From assembly GCA_005880315.1 (NCBI GenBank), contig VBHB01000089.1:1-38998 (forward strand): a DNA stretch of 38,998 nt, read 5' to 3'. This stretch comes from Chloroflexota bacterium. GTDB taxonomy: Bacteria > Chloroflexota > Dormibacteria > Dormibacterales > Dormibacteraceae. The translations under genes and the position numbers were made by a program. The notes below the pieces were generated by a model. That model was not told the DNA's origin, ran no database searches, and saw only the letters and a program-made list of their open reading frames with translations. Below, piece by piece: positions 6,936 through 16,285 of this stretch (position 1 is its first letter; every line of letters starts with the position of its first letter).

Positions 6936-7811
6936 CTAAAAGCCCATGAGGTTCGGGGTGATCTTGGAGAAGCCCTTTTCCCTCGCATACAGGTCGAGCG
7001 GGAGGGCTGCGAGCTCGTCGACGATCGGGATGGCGGCAGGGTCGGCCAGGAGATCGATGTTGAGCAGGTAGTGGCGGCAGGTCTCGCACGCTTCGATGCG
7101 GACGTGCGGAAAGACAGCCTTGTTGTCTTTGCGATGATCGCCCAGTCTTCCTTCGAGCCCGCGGACCAGGCTGCCGCGCTCACCGGAGGCATTGCCTTCC
7201 TCGTTGAAGATCGGAAGGCGTGAGCTCGAGTCCTCACCGCACCCGGGACACGTCATCCGGGCATAGCCCCACGTGGCATGGCAGCGCGCGCACCCCAAAA
7301 AACGGCCGCCGGCCGCCAGGTCTTCGCTCGCGACCGCGAAGTAGCTGAGCTGCGGCAAACCTCCGCAAGAGGGGCAATGCCGCTCGTCGCGTACCCCGGT
7401 GCAGGTCGCCGCCACCTCCGCGCCCAATGCTTCGAGCACCGGGCTCAGCGACGCCCGCGCCACGTAGCGGTCGAGCGCGCCCTGCTCCTCACCCCCGATC
7501 CAAGCGGCGATGAGCTCGCGCGGATCGGTGCTGTTCAGGCGATCGGCCACGCCCTCGCGCAGCTTTAGCGGCCCTGCCGCGACGGTCATATCCACCACCG
7601 CCGGCACCACGTTCTCGGCCACATAGGCGATCAGGTCGAGAGCCCCGGGCCGGGCCGATTGCGCCTCCGCGTACGCCTGTTCCTGGACCCCCAGGAGTGC
7701 GCCGTAGAAGTCCAGCACCTCACCCGCGAAGAGATACCGGGCCCGGAGGTCTCGGGTACGGGCACGCCTGTCTGTATATGGCCCGGTCGCGACGGCTGTC
7801 TGCGCCATCAC
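6936..7811 (-). CDS. fdhE: Formate dehydrogenase accessory protein FdhE
   Basis: FdhE, a cytoplasmic rubredoxin-like protein needed for maturation of exported formate dehydrogenases. It has the family's paired zinc-ribbon cysteines: CPSCGG, CARC, CPGCGED and CETC in the C-terminal half, with the typical ending HYLLNIDLLADPAAIPIVDELA. The length (291 aa) fits the family. The GTG start at 7811 overlaps the fdhA stop by four bases (GTGA), with an ATG as the very next codon. Its place between the alpha and beta genes, rather than at the end of the operon, is a minor difference from E. coli. Confidence 0.92.
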   Translation of the reverse strand: MMAQTAVATGPYTDRRARTRDLRARYLFAGEVLDFYGALLGVQEQAYAEAQSARPGALDLIAYVAENVVPAVVDMTVAAGPLKLREGVADRLNSTDPRELIAAWIGGEEQGALDRYVARASLSPVLEALGAEVAATCTGVRDERHCPSCGGLPQLSYFAVASEDLAAGGRFLGCARCHATWGYARMTCPGCGEDSSSRLPIFNEEGNASGERGSLVRGLEGRLGDHRKDNKAVFPHVRIEACETCRHYLLNIDLLADPAAIPIVDELAALPLDLYAREKGFSKITPNLMGF

Positions 7812-10800
7812 ATCTTCTCCACGTTGACCAGGAAGGCTTTGAACTCAGGCGTGCGTGCGTTCGCATCGCCGACGAAAGGGGTGAGCGCGTTGGCCAGCCA
7901 ATACCGGCCGTGGCTCGGGTCGGCGTCGGCGGCAATGCCGACGTAGCCCCAGTGGATCGGAATTCCGATCTGGTACACCTTCTGCCCGGCCACGGTCATC
8001 GGCCCCAGCCGTTTGGTGACGACGGCGAGCACCTCAAGCTTGCCGCGCTTCGACGAGACCCGAACCTTGTCACCCGTCTTGATGCCCTTGGTCTGACCGA
8101 GCTCCCATGGAATCTCCACGAACGGTTCCGGCTGCAGCTGGACGAGGTGCGGAACGTGCTGCGTCACGTAATGCTCATGCTCGGTGAGCCGGTAGCTGGT
8201 GGCGATGTAGGGGAACTCCTGTGGGGTTCCGAATCGGTTGGAGCGGCCGGCCGCCTGGTCGTAAAGGAACGCGACCGGCGACGCAGAGTTGGTTGCGTGT
8301 AGCGGGTTCGCGACCGGTGACTCGACTGGCTCGTAGTGCTCGGGGAAGGGGCCGTCGACCATGCCGTTGCTGAACAGCCGCCCGACGCCCTCGCCGTTCA
8401 TGATGAACGGCAGCCAAGCCTTCGGATCGTGGGGGTCCATGGTCACCGGGTAGTCCGGCACGTCGCCCACCCACCTGGTCCCGTTCCAGCTGATCCCCGG
8501 CCGCGCGGGATCCCAGGGCTTGCCGTCGAGGTCGGCGGAGGCGCGGTTGTACATCACCCGGCGGTTGAGCGGCCAGCTCCATGCCCAGTTCGAATAGAAG
8601 CCCATCCCGGTGGGGTCGTTCGCCTTCGGATCCTGGATGCCGTTGCGCCGCTTCATGAGGTTGCCTGTGTCTAGGTAACTGCCGGTGTAGATCCAGTCGC
8701 CGGCGGTTGTGGTGCCGTCGTCCTTCAAGTTGGCGAACGAAGTCATCTGCTTACCGGAGGACAGATCCTTACCGTTGATCTCCTTGGCGATCTCGTCCAG
8801 CTCAGGCTTCAGCGGATCTTTGTAATCGAACGTCACGGCCATGACCGGGTCGGGGAACTTGCCTCCTTGCTGCTTGTACTGGTCCTTCACGCGGTTGAAG
8901 AGGTCGCTCAGGACCCAGTGGTCATGGCGCGCCTGGCCCTGCGGCGGGATGACCTGATCCTTCCACTGCGACCAGCGACCACTGTTGACGAACGAGCCGT
9001 CTTTCTCGATCCAGTGGGTGGTCGGGAGCATGAACACCTCTGTCTTGACCTGGCTCGAGTCGACGCCAGGGGCGCGCCAGAACTCAGAGCTCGTGGTCGG
9101 CAGCGGGTCCATGACCACCAGCCATTTGAGGTTCGCCAGCGCCTGCTGAACCTGGTTGGCGTCCGGACCGATGCTGGCGGCCGTCATGCCGGACAGGATT
9201 ACGCCCTCCATCTTGCCCTTCAGCGCCTGGTCGTAGATCGACATCCAAGACGAGTTCTGGCCAGGCTTGGGCACGTAGTCGAATGCGAACTCATTGGCTT
9301 TGGTGGCGGCATCGCCGTACCAGGCCTTGAGGGTGCTGACCATGAACTTGCGGTAGTTGGTCCCGAAAAAGTTCCACGAGTTCGGATCCGACTTCTTGGG
9401 CGCGCTCTGGGCCACATAGTCGTCAAGGTTCTTCTGGCCAGGCGCTGGGATCTTCAGATAGCCAGGGAGGATCTCCCACGAGATTGCGTGGTCGGTGTTG
9501 CCCTGGATGTTGGCATGGCCGCGCTCGGCATTCATGCCCCCACCCGGCCGGCCCATGTTGCCAAGTAACAGCTGCAGCACCGCCCCCGATCGGATCAGCT
9601 GCCCGCCCGTCGTGTGGTGGGTCAGGCCGACCGCGTAGACGATGGTCATCACCTTGTCGGGCTTGCCCATCTGGCCGACCAGCTCGGCGACCTTGTTGAA
9701 CTCGTCGACGGGAATTCCCGTGATGCTCGACACCACATCCGGCGTGTAGCGCGAGTAATGCGTCTTCATCAGCTGGAAGACCGACCTCGGGTCCTGCAGG
9801 GTCATGTCGCGCTTGGCGAAACCGTCGGCCCCGACTTCATAGCTCCAGCTGCTGATGTCATATGAGCGCTTGGCTGGGTTATAGCCCGAGAAAAGCCCGT
9901 CCGTGAAACCGAATCCCTGCTTGACGATGAAGGACGCGTTCGTGTAATTGCGAACGTATACGTCGTGGAAGAGGTTGTTCTGCAGGACGTGGTTGATGAG
10001 CCCGCCGAAGTACGCCACGTCCGTGCCCGTGCGGATGCGGAGGTACATGTCAGCGACCGCGGAGGTGCGCGTGAAGCGAGGATCCGCGTGGATGATCTTG
10101 GCGCCGCGATCCAGCTTGGCGCGCATGAACCACTGGAACCCGACCGGGTGCGCCTCAGCGGGGTTGGCTCCATTGATGAGGATGAGGTCGGCGTTCTTGA
10201 TGTCGCGCCAGTGGTTTGTCATCGCTCCCCTTCCGAATGTGGCGGCCAAACTGACCACCGTGGGGCCGTGTCAAACCCTGGCCTGCTGCTCGAGGTGTAC
10301 CAGTCCCAGGCCCCGCATCAGCTTGGTGGCGAAATAGCCCTCCTCCGAGCTGAATGCGGCGCCTCCCGCGAAGGCGATGCCTTCGGTGCGGTTGACCACA
10401 TTGCCGTTTCCGTCCGTCGCCACGAAAGTCGCGTCCCGCGACGCCTTGATGTTCTGGGCGATCTTGCCGAGCGCGAAGTCCCACGACACGCTCTTCCAGC
10501 TCCTCGCGCCCGCAGCACGGTACTGAGGCGAGTCGACCCTTCGGGGCGATGTCGCGAGCTGCATCGCGGTGGCGCCCTTCGGGCACAGGCGGCCTTCGTT
10601 GACAGGGCTGTCGGGATCGCCCTCGATCTGAAGGAGCTGCACGCTGCCGTCGCTGTTCTGGCGCGTGTACGCGACCAGTGAGCAGCCGACCGCGCAGTAT
10701 GGGCAGACCGAGTGAGACTCCTTGGCCCCGGCGATGCGAAGGTTCTGCTTGACCTTGGTCGACTCGGCAAGGGCGATCTCGAAGCCGAGACCGGTCGCGA

Positions 10801-10882
10801 CAACAGCGCCGGCGCCGGCCAGCCCGACTTTCAAAACGTCGCGACGTGTGACTCCAGGCAACGCAGCCAGCTCCCCTATCAC
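7808..10882 (-). CDS. fdhA: Selenocysteine formate dehydrogenase alpha subunit (Tat-exported)
   Basis: The catalytic subunit of an FdnG-type formate dehydrogenase, a molybdenum or tungsten bis-MGD enzyme oxidising formate to CO2 outside the cytoplasmic membrane. The reading frame is broken by one TGA at 10273-10271, which is the selenocysteine codon (Sec204): the context QARV-U-HGPTVVSLA is that of FdnG, and the reading frame continues unchanged. The full product is 1024 aa, close to FdnG. Twin-arginine signal TRRDVLKVG (12-20) leads a hydrophobic stretch ending near EIALAE. The [4Fe-4S] motif is C60-C63-C67-C100. The GTG at 10882 is one possible start; a TTG at 10861 has AGGGGAG nine bases upstream and may be preferred. 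Automatic callers will split this gene in two, at 10271-10882 and 7808-10258. Confidence 0.95.
10241..10273 (-). promoter_or_regulatory. Selenocysteine UGA and SECIS-like hairpin
   Basis: The UGA (10273-10271) is followed by an 11-base spacer and then a 19-base hairpin (10259-10241): 7 bp with two G-U pairs and a five-base loop AGUUU. The UGA-to-stem distance equals that I recall for E. coli fdhF, whose SelB-binding loop is GGUCU. The loop here keeps a G followed by U residues. SelB recognition is inferred. Confidence 0.75.
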
Positions 10883-10900
10883 ACCCGCCGGAGTGGCTTG

Positions 10901-10929
10901 ACGCTAGCTCAGGCCCGAATTCGTGTCAA
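10901..10929 (-). promoter_or_regulatory. Sigma-70-type promoter of the fdh operon
   Basis: On the minus strand a perfect -35 TTGACA (10929-10924) and a -10 TAGCGT (10906-10901) are separated by exactly 17 bases. Transcription would start near 10894, only about 12 bases before the GTG at 10882, which favours the downstream TTG at 10861 with its AGGGGAG ribosome site. Confidence 0.7.
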
Positions 10930-10933
10930 GTTC

Positions 10934-11539
10934 TCAACCGGTTGACATCAACAGGTCGGAGCGGTCATCGGGCTGGGAGTTTCGCAGCAGATCGACAAGG
11001 CGATCTCCCCACGGCACGATCACACCGCTCGCTCCCGCCACCTCATAGGCGTTGAGAGTGCTCGTCCACGCCTCACGATCGGGCGGCATGGCGATCGAGG
11101 CCCATACCTCTATATGTGTGGGGGCGGCATCGCTGATCTGATCGGCCGATTCAACGGCCACGATGACGCCGTCAGAAGCCTTATCCGGCGATCCGAAGCT
11201 GAGGATCTTCGATGCGGCCGCGTGAAGGGCTACAACGTGCTTGCTCGCATCGCCCCCCTTCGGCAGCCCGACCACGGTCCGGCCGCGGCTCAGCAGCTGT
11301 AGTGCGGCGACGGAGACGGCGAGCCGCGATGGAGGCCACGCACGAAGTGAGGTGAGCCGGCAACCCAACCTGACGCGGTGGGTCAACGCCGCCATCGCAC
11401 CGAGCAAGATCCAGGGGTCGAGCGTGGAGTCGTCAACCCAGATCGTGTCGGCGCCTGCGGACTCCAGCGCGGTGACGTCCGCCAGATACTCCCCCACATC
11501 GGCGACCGCCACGGGGAGGCGGACCGCGACCTTGAGCAC
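10934..11539 (-). CDS. Short luciferase-like monooxygenase family protein
   Basis: A luciferase-like (flavin-dependent) TIM-barrel family protein. The N-terminal half fits well: a first strand KVAVRLPV, then EYLADVTALESAGADTIWV and the strand HRVRLGCRLTSL followed by PPSRLAVSVAALQLLSRGRTVVGL. At 201 residues it is much shorter than the usual 290-350, and the middle of the barrel seems missing, so it may be a reduced F420/flavin protein or a decayed one. The frame itself is intact. It starts at GTG 11539 and ends 51 bases before the formate dehydrogenase start, which has its own promoter. No substrate can be assigned. Confidence 0.65.
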   Translation of the reverse strand: MLKVAVRLPVAVADVGEYLADVTALESAGADTIWVDDSTLDPWILLGAMAALTHRVRLGCRLTSLRAWPPSRLAVSVAALQLLSRGRTVVGLPKGGDASKHVVALHAAASKILSFGSPDKASDGVIVAVESADQISDAAPTHIEVWASIAMPPDREAWTSTLNAYEVAGASGVIVPWGDRLVDLLRNSQPDDRSDLLMSTG

Positions 11540-11564
11540 GGGCTCAAGGCTACTTCACATGGGG

Positions 11565-12293
11565 TCACAGCCCGAGATATGCCTTTCGGACGCCAGGGTC
11601 GTTCTTGACTTCTCCAGCCGGTCCGCTCAAGGCGACCTTTCCGTTCTGAAGGACGTAGGCGCGGTCCGCCGCATCGAGCGCGACGAGCACATCCTGTTCG
11701 ACCAGGATCAAGGCGGTGCCCTCGCGGTTGATCTCTCGCACGACCTCGATCAGGTGGTCGACGACTTTGGGTGCGAGGCCCAGCGACAGCTCGTCGATCA
11801 TCAATAGCTTCGGCCTGGCCATCATCCCGCGCCCGATGGCGACCATCTGCTGCTCGCCACCAGACAGCGTGCCGGCCTCGCGAGGCAGCTTGTCCTTGAG
11901 CGCGGGAAAGTGGTCGAGGACGCGGGTCATGTCGTCGCGGATCTCGCGGTCGCGCCGCAGGTAAGCGCCGAGCAGCAGGTTCTTCTCGACCGACATCGTC
12001 CCGAACAATCGACGGCCCTGCGGGACGTGCGCCACGCCTTTGCGAACCAGGCTCTCAGCACGCTCGTTGGTCACGTCTGCTCCGGCCAGCGAGATCTTCC
12101 CGCCCGCGGCAGGGACCAGTCCGCTGAGCACGCCGAGGAGGGTCGACTTGCCCGCGCCGTTGGCGCCGACCAGGGCCACGAGCGCCGCCGGTTCGACTTC
12201 GAGGTCGATCCCGAACAGCACCGGGCCGGCGTCAAAGCCCGCCGTCAGCCCGCGAACTTTGAGCAGCGGCTCAGGACTTGAGGCGTTTTGCAT
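11565..12293 (-). CDS. livF: Branched-chain amino acid ABC transporter ATPase LivF
   Basis: The second ATPase of a LivFGHMK-type importer. It has Walker A GANGAGKST, the signature LSGGEQQMVAIGRGMM, Walker B LLMIDELSLGL and LILVEQD in place of a His-switch, as is usual for LivF. I chose ATG 12293 (MQNASSPEPLLKVRG, 242 aa), which overlaps the end of livG by 23 bases; an upstream start at 12332 adds only residues that overlap livG. It is the last gene of the transporter operon, 26 bases before the luciferase-like gene on the same strand. Confidence 0.9.
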   Translation of the reverse strand: MQNASSPEPLLKVRGLTAGFDAGPVLFGIDLEVEPAALVALVGANGAGKSTLLGVLSGLVPAAGGKISLAGADVTNERAESLVRKGVAHVPQGRRLFGTMSVEKNLLLGAYLRRDREIRDDMTRVLDHFPALKDKLPREAGTLSGGEQQMVAIGRGMMARPKLLMIDELSLGLAPKVVDHLIEVVREINREGTALILVEQDVLVALDAADRAYVLQNGKVALSGPAGEVKNDPGVRKAYLGL

Positions 12294-13032
12294 ACCGCTC
12301 GCCCAGGTAAGCCTGGATAACCCGCTCGTCACGCAGAACGACGTCCGGCTCGCCCTCGGCCAGGACCTGGCCGAAATCGAGGACGATCGCCCTGCGGCAG
12401 ACGCCGATGATCACACGCATGACGTGCTCGATCAGCAGCACGGTGACGCCGGTCGCGTGCACCTTGCGGATCATGTCGAGCGCTTGGTCGATCTCGACGT
12501 TGTTGAGCCCGGCCATCACCTCATCGAGCAGCAGCAGGTGCGGCTTGGTGGCCACGGCGCGCGCAACCTCGAGGCGCTTGCGGTCTGGGATCGTGAGCGT
12601 CGACACCGGATGGCCGGCCTTGGCCGCGAGCCCGACCAGCTCGAGCACCTCGTCCGCGATCTCGAACGCCTCCTTAGGCTTGCGACGGGCCTCGGCGCTG
12701 CCGAACAGGGCACCGATGGCGGCGTTCTCGCGCACGGTCATGGACCCAAATGGCCGGACGATCTGGAACGTGCGGCCGATGCCGAGCCTGGCGACGCGAT
12801 GGGGCGCCATGCCCGAGATCGAGGCTCCATCCCAGCGGATGTCGCCGCCGTCCAGCCGGTACAGGCCGCTGATGCAGTTGAGCAGGGTGGTCTTGCCCGC
12901 GCCATTGGGGCCGATGATGCCGACGATGTCGCCCTTGGCGACCTCGAATGTGACGCCGTCGACGGCAGCGACGCCACCGAATCGCTTGGTGACCTGCCGC
13001 AGCTCCAGCTGTGGCTTTGTCTCCGCACTCAC
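12271..13032 (-). CDS. livG: Branched-chain amino acid ABC transporter ATPase LivG
   Basis: The first ATPase of the importer. It has Walker A GPNGAGKTT, the Q-loop in GRTFQIVRPFGSMTV, Walker B LLLLDEVMAGLN and His-switch LIEHVMRV. The signature loop reads VSTLTIPDRKRLEVARAVA rather than the canonical LSxGxQR, a variant I recall in LivG-like proteins. GTG at 13032 overlaps the livM stop as GTGA, giving 253 aa and beginning VSAETKPQLELRQVTKRF. A frame extending upstream to 13371 is an artefact of overlap with livM. Confidence 0.9.
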   Translation of the reverse strand: MSAETKPQLELRQVTKRFGGVAAVDGVTFEVAKGDIVGIIGPNGAGKTTLLNCISGLYRLDGGDIRWDGASISGMAPHRVARLGIGRTFQIVRPFGSMTVRENAAIGALFGSAEARRKPKEAFEIADEVLELVGLAAKAGHPVSTLTIPDRKRLEVARAVATKPHLLLLDEVMAGLNNVEIDQALDMIRKVHATGVTVLLIEHVMRVIIGVCRRAIVLDFGQVLAEGEPDVVLRDERVIQAYLGERYAKRLKS

Positions 13033-14111
13033 AGCGACGTCTCTCGAAGCGACCGGCGGAGGTAGGCGAGGCTCAGGCGCGTGCGGCCGCCGAAGAAGTC
13101 GATCACCCCTCGAGGTACGAAGATGACGACCACGACCAGGAGCACGCCGAGGATGACCTGCGCGACGATCGGGCGCGCGGCATCGGAGACGAACGGGATG
13201 TCCGCCGATATCGGCAGGCTGCCGCCTAGGAACTGGATCAGAAGCTGCAGCAGCACGGCGCCCGCCGCCGGGCCGAAAACCGTGCCCGTGCCACCGAGCA
13301 GCGCCATCAGGATCATCTGGACGTTGTATTCGATGGGAAACGCGTTGTCCTGGTTGATGAACACGTTCCACTGCGAGAAGATCCCGCCCGCCATCCCGGT
13401 GAGCGCGGCGGCGAGCGCGAAGGCGGCAACCTTGTAGGCGGTGGTGTTGACCCCGAGGACCGCGGCGGCTTCCTCATTCTCGCGAATCGCGATCAACCCG
13501 TAGCCGAAACGGCTGCGCAGCACCCACCAGGTGACGGCGATGGAGATCCCCGCCGCGAGCACCATCAGATAAAAGAAGAAGAGCCCCCGGTTGTCGATCG
13601 AATAGATGGGCAGGAACAACCCGCTCGCGCCACCGAAGATCGGCTGCCCGTGATATTCGACGTTCTGGACCAGCTCGCCCACGGCCACGCCCACCCCGAG
13701 GCTCGCGACTGCGAAGTAATGTCCGCGCAACCTGAGCAAAGGCAGCCCGATGAGGGTGGCGAAGGCCGTGGCAATGATCGGCGCGACGGGCAGCGCGACC
13801 AGAAACGGCCACCTTGCCTTGGCGATGAGCATGCCGGTCGTGTACGCGCCGATGCCGAAGAAGGCCACGTTGCCGAAAGCGGCATAGCCGGTGATCCCGC
13901 CGATGATGTTCCACGCGGTCGCCATGACGACGAACATCGCGATGAACGTCGCGATCCGGAACCACAGCCGATCCGCCAGAAGTGGCACGCCGGCCGATTG
14001 GGCGGCATCGAGAGAGGTCAGCGGAGCCAGCAAGGCGTAAGCGGCGACGACGATGCCCAGGATCAAGAAAATGCGCCGCCAGCGACGATCGGAGTCGCCC
14101 CTGACGATCAC
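13029..14111 (-). CDS. livM: Branched-chain amino acid ABC transporter permease LivM
   Basis: A LivM-type permease of 360 aa from GTG 14111, which overlaps the livH stop as GTGA. It has about eight to ten membrane segments. The family core is visible at AWNIIGGITGYAAFGNVAFFGIGAYTT (given by its ends AWNIIGG and GIGAYTT), with the cytoplasmic coupling loop AIRENEEAAAVLGVNT and LGGTGTVFGPAAGA near the end. It forms the channel with LivH. Longer upstream frames belong to the overlap with livH. Confidence 0.9.
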   Translation of the reverse strand: MIVRGDSDRRWRRIFLILGIVVAAYALLAPLTSLDAAQSAGVPLLADRLWFRIATFIAMFVVMATAWNIIGGITGYAAFGNVAFFGIGAYTTGMLIAKARWPFLVALPVAPIIATAFATLIGLPLLRLRGHYFAVASLGVGVAVGELVQNVEYHGQPIFGGASGLFLPIYSIDNRGLFFFYLMVLAAGISIAVTWWVLRSRFGYGLIAIRENEEAAAVLGVNTTAYKVAAFALAAALTGMAGGIFSQWNVFINQDNAFPIEYNVQMILMALLGGTGTVFGPAAGAVLLQLLIQFLGGSLPISADIPFVSDAARPIVAQVILGVLLVVVVIFVPRGVIDFFGGRTRLSLAYLRRSLRETSL

Positions 14112-14977
14112 CGCAGGCGCCCCAGCAGGCCCTGGGGGCGCGTGACCAGCACCAGCACCATCAGGCTGAACGCGATCGCGTTGGCGAAAACCGAGCCCGA
14201 GCCCGGGATCGACTGGCCGAACGCCTCGACCAGCCCGAAGGCCAGCCCGCCAACCACGGTCGCGCTTACCCTTCCCAGCCCGCCGAGGATCACGACCACG
14301 AACGCTTGCAGCGTGTATGGCTCTCCGGCTGTCGGCGTGATCGCCTGGATCATCGCGATCAGGCCGCCGGCCACTCCGGCACACGCCGCCCCCAGGCCGT
14401 ATGTCACCGCGTATGCGTGGCGCAGGTCGATGCCCACGAGCTGGGCCGCGTCGCGGTCAGCCGCGATCGCGTTGATCGCCAGACCCGTCCGCGTCCGGTT
14501 CAGGACGAAGGCGAGGGATGCCGACAGGGCGATGGCCACGCCAAGCGAGATCAGTCGCACGTAGGGGATCACGATGCTTCCGAGCTCGAGCCCCTGGCCT
14601 GAGTAGGAGGGTGTGACCGAGCGGAAGTCAGACCCGAAGATCAAAAGGAGCATGTTGACGACGATCAGGTTCAACCCGAACGTGAGCAGAAACGTGAACA
14701 GCAGCGGGGCGCGGATGATCCGGTTGATCACGCCGCGCTGGAGGGCATAGCCGAACACGAAAAGCGCCACAGCGTCCACCGGCAGCGTGAGGAAGGGGTC
14801 GAGGTGGAGAGTGGTGAACAGCTGCCAGGTGAGATAACCGCCGACGATCACCAGGGAGCCGTGCGCCAGGTTGACGATGTTGAGGACTCCCCACACGAGG
14901 CCGAAGCCAACGCCCACCGCCACATAGACGCCTCCGGCCAGCAGGCCGAGAATGACCAGCTGGACGAAGTCGGCCAC
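14108..14977 (-). CDS. livH: Branched-chain amino acid ABC transporter permease LivH
   Basis: A LivH-type permease of 289 aa. The N-terminal LLAGGVYVAVGVGFGLVWG followed by NIVNLAHGSLVIVGGYL is diagnostic, as is the coupling-loop region AINAIAADRDAAQLVGID. LGGLGRVSATVVGGLAFGL lies near the C-terminus. It follows livK by 21 bases and overlaps livM by four. With LivM it forms the membrane channel of the importer. Confidence 0.92.
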   Translation of the reverse strand: MADFVQLVILGLLAGGVYVAVGVGFGLVWGVLNIVNLAHGSLVIVGGYLTWQLFTTLHLDPFLTLPVDAVALFVFGYALQRGVINRIIRAPLLFTFLLTFGLNLIVVNMLLLIFGSDFRSVTPSYSGQGLELGSIVIPYVRLISLGVAIALSASLAFVLNRTRTGLAINAIAADRDAAQLVGIDLRHAYAVTYGLGAACAGVAGGLIAMIQAITPTAGEPYTLQAFVVVILGGLGRVSATVVGGLAFGLVEAFGQSIPGSGSVFANAIAFSLMVLVLVTRPQGLLGRLR

Positions 14978-14998
14978 CGTATTAGCTTCGCGTTCGGA

Positions 14999-16240
14999 TC
15001 AGCGCTGGTCCCAGGCTGGAGTCGGGTACATGGGCTGGGCGTCCGCAACGTCCGCGGGGAAGACGGTGTGGTGAACCCCACTCTGAATCTGTTCGACCAC
15101 CATCGGCTTGTAGATGTTGATGCCGCGGCTGTCGAACTTGATCTGGCCGAAGAAGACCGTCACGTCCAGAGCCGCAAGCGCGTCGCGGACCTTCTTCGGA
15201 TCCAGGGAGCCCGCGTTCTCGATCGCGCGCTCCAATGCAAGGCACGCGGCCGTCGACTCGGCGACGTGGTAGTCCGGGTCGCCGAGCGAAGGATATTTCG
15301 CCTTGTAGGCGGCGACGTACTGGGCCACGGTCAGGTAGAAAGCCGGCGTGTACTTCACCTGCGGTGTCCACTGGGAGCCGTCGTAGACGAAGTTGGCGTC
15401 TGCGCCCAGGGCGGTGATGAAGTCGGGGGTCGAGGGACCGACCGAGTAGGCAAAGATCTTCGCGTTCAGCTTCTGTTCCTTGGCCGCTTTGTTGATGGCG
15501 ATCGCCTCGGTCAAGTGACCGGAGTTGAGCACGATGTCCGGGTTGACCGCCTTGGCCGCCTGCACCTCGGCCGCGAGGTTGGTGGCTCCGTTCTTGTATT
15601 TCTTGAACAGGACGACGTTCATTCCCTTCGTGGGGGCGTAGGTGTTGATCGCATTGGCGACCTCGAGGCTGAAGTTGTCATCTGCGCTCAGCATCGCGAT
15701 GGTAGTCGGCTTGGGGTTGAGGGTGGCCGCCATGTCGATGACGCCCTGGAGGTATTTGTTGGCCGGGCTGAGCACGCCGAAGGTGTACTTGTAACCCTGG
15801 TTGAAGATCGATTGGGCGGCGCCGTTGGCTTCGACCATGGGGATCTGGTTTTGTTCAGCTATCGCGGCGTCAGTCGCGGTAGCGGCGCTGCCATACGGGC
15901 CGAGGAGGAAGTTCGCCTTGTCTTCGGTGATCAGCTTCTGCATCAGCACGGCCGACTGGTTGGCGCTGCTGGTGTCGTCGTAGTACTTGATCTTGACCGG
16001 GTGCTTGACACCGTTCACGACGATGCCACCGCGGGCGTTGATCCAGTCGAGCCAAAGGTTGTAGCCCTGCTGGGTCAGCGTCGACTCCTTGGTCAGCGAA
16101 CCGGTGAGGCCGAGGGGCGCCCCGAGTGTGATCGTCGAGCCGGTCGTGTTCCCGCCAGACTCGCTCCCGCCGCATGCGACCACGGCCACAACGGCCATCG
16201 CGAGCATTGCCCACCTGCGCACCGTCATCACCCCCATCAA
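14999..16240 (-). CDS. livK: ABC transporter substrate-binding lipoprotein (LivK-type)
   Basis: The periplasmic or surface-anchored binding protein of the importer, in the amino acid/amide-binding family (Peripla_BP_6 type). A basic start and hydrophobic stretch end in a lipobox AVVAC with the modified Cys at residue 23. The mature part opens with TITLGAPLGLTGSL, the family's first strand, and later shows GGIVVNGVKHPVKIKYYDD. Members bind branched-chain amino acids, amides, urea or aromatic acids, and the substrate cannot be told from the sequence. It is the first gene of livKHMGF. TTG 16240 and ATG codons at 16237 and 16228 are all possible starts. Confidence 0.9.
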   Translation of the reverse strand: MMGVMTVRRWAMLAMAVVAVVACGGSESGGNTTGSTITLGAPLGLTGSLTKESTLTQQGYNLWLDWINARGGIVVNGVKHPVKIKYYDDTSSANQSAVLMQKLITEDKANFLLGPYGSAATATDAAIAEQNQIPMVEANGAAQSIFNQGYKYTFGVLSPANKYLQGVIDMAATLNPKPTTIAMLSADDNFSLEVANAINTYAPTKGMNVVLFKKYKNGATNLAAEVQAAKAVNPDIVLNSGHLTEAIAINKAAKEQKLNAKIFAYSVGPSTPDFITALGADANFVYDGSQWTPQVKYTPAFYLTVAQYVAAYKAKYPSLGDPDYHVAESTAACLALERAIENAGSLDPKKVRDALAALDVTVFFGQIKFDSRGINIYKPMVVEQIQSGVHHTVFPADVADAQPMYPTPAWDQR

Positions 16241-16285
16241 CCAGCGCCCCAGCCGATAGTGCCTGACCCATCTTAGCCCGCTCGG

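Noticed and set aside
6024-7223. 399-codon plus-strand frame across fdhB, nrfD and fdhE
   Set aside because: Antisense to three conserved genes, with no recognisable domain.
7808-10882. fdhA seen as two genes or a frameshifted pseudogene
   Set aside because: The only interruption is a TGA in frame at the exact FdnG selenocysteine position, followed by a hairpin; there is no shift of frame.
13033-13371. N-terminal extension of livG
   Set aside because: The extension overlaps livM in another frame and is Arg/Pro-rich; the GTGA junction at 13029-13032 gives the natural start.
14804-16276. 490-codon plus-strand frame opposite livK
   Set aside because: Antisense to a clear LivK lipoprotein; the Val/Asp/Arg/Gly-rich composition is typical of antisense frames.
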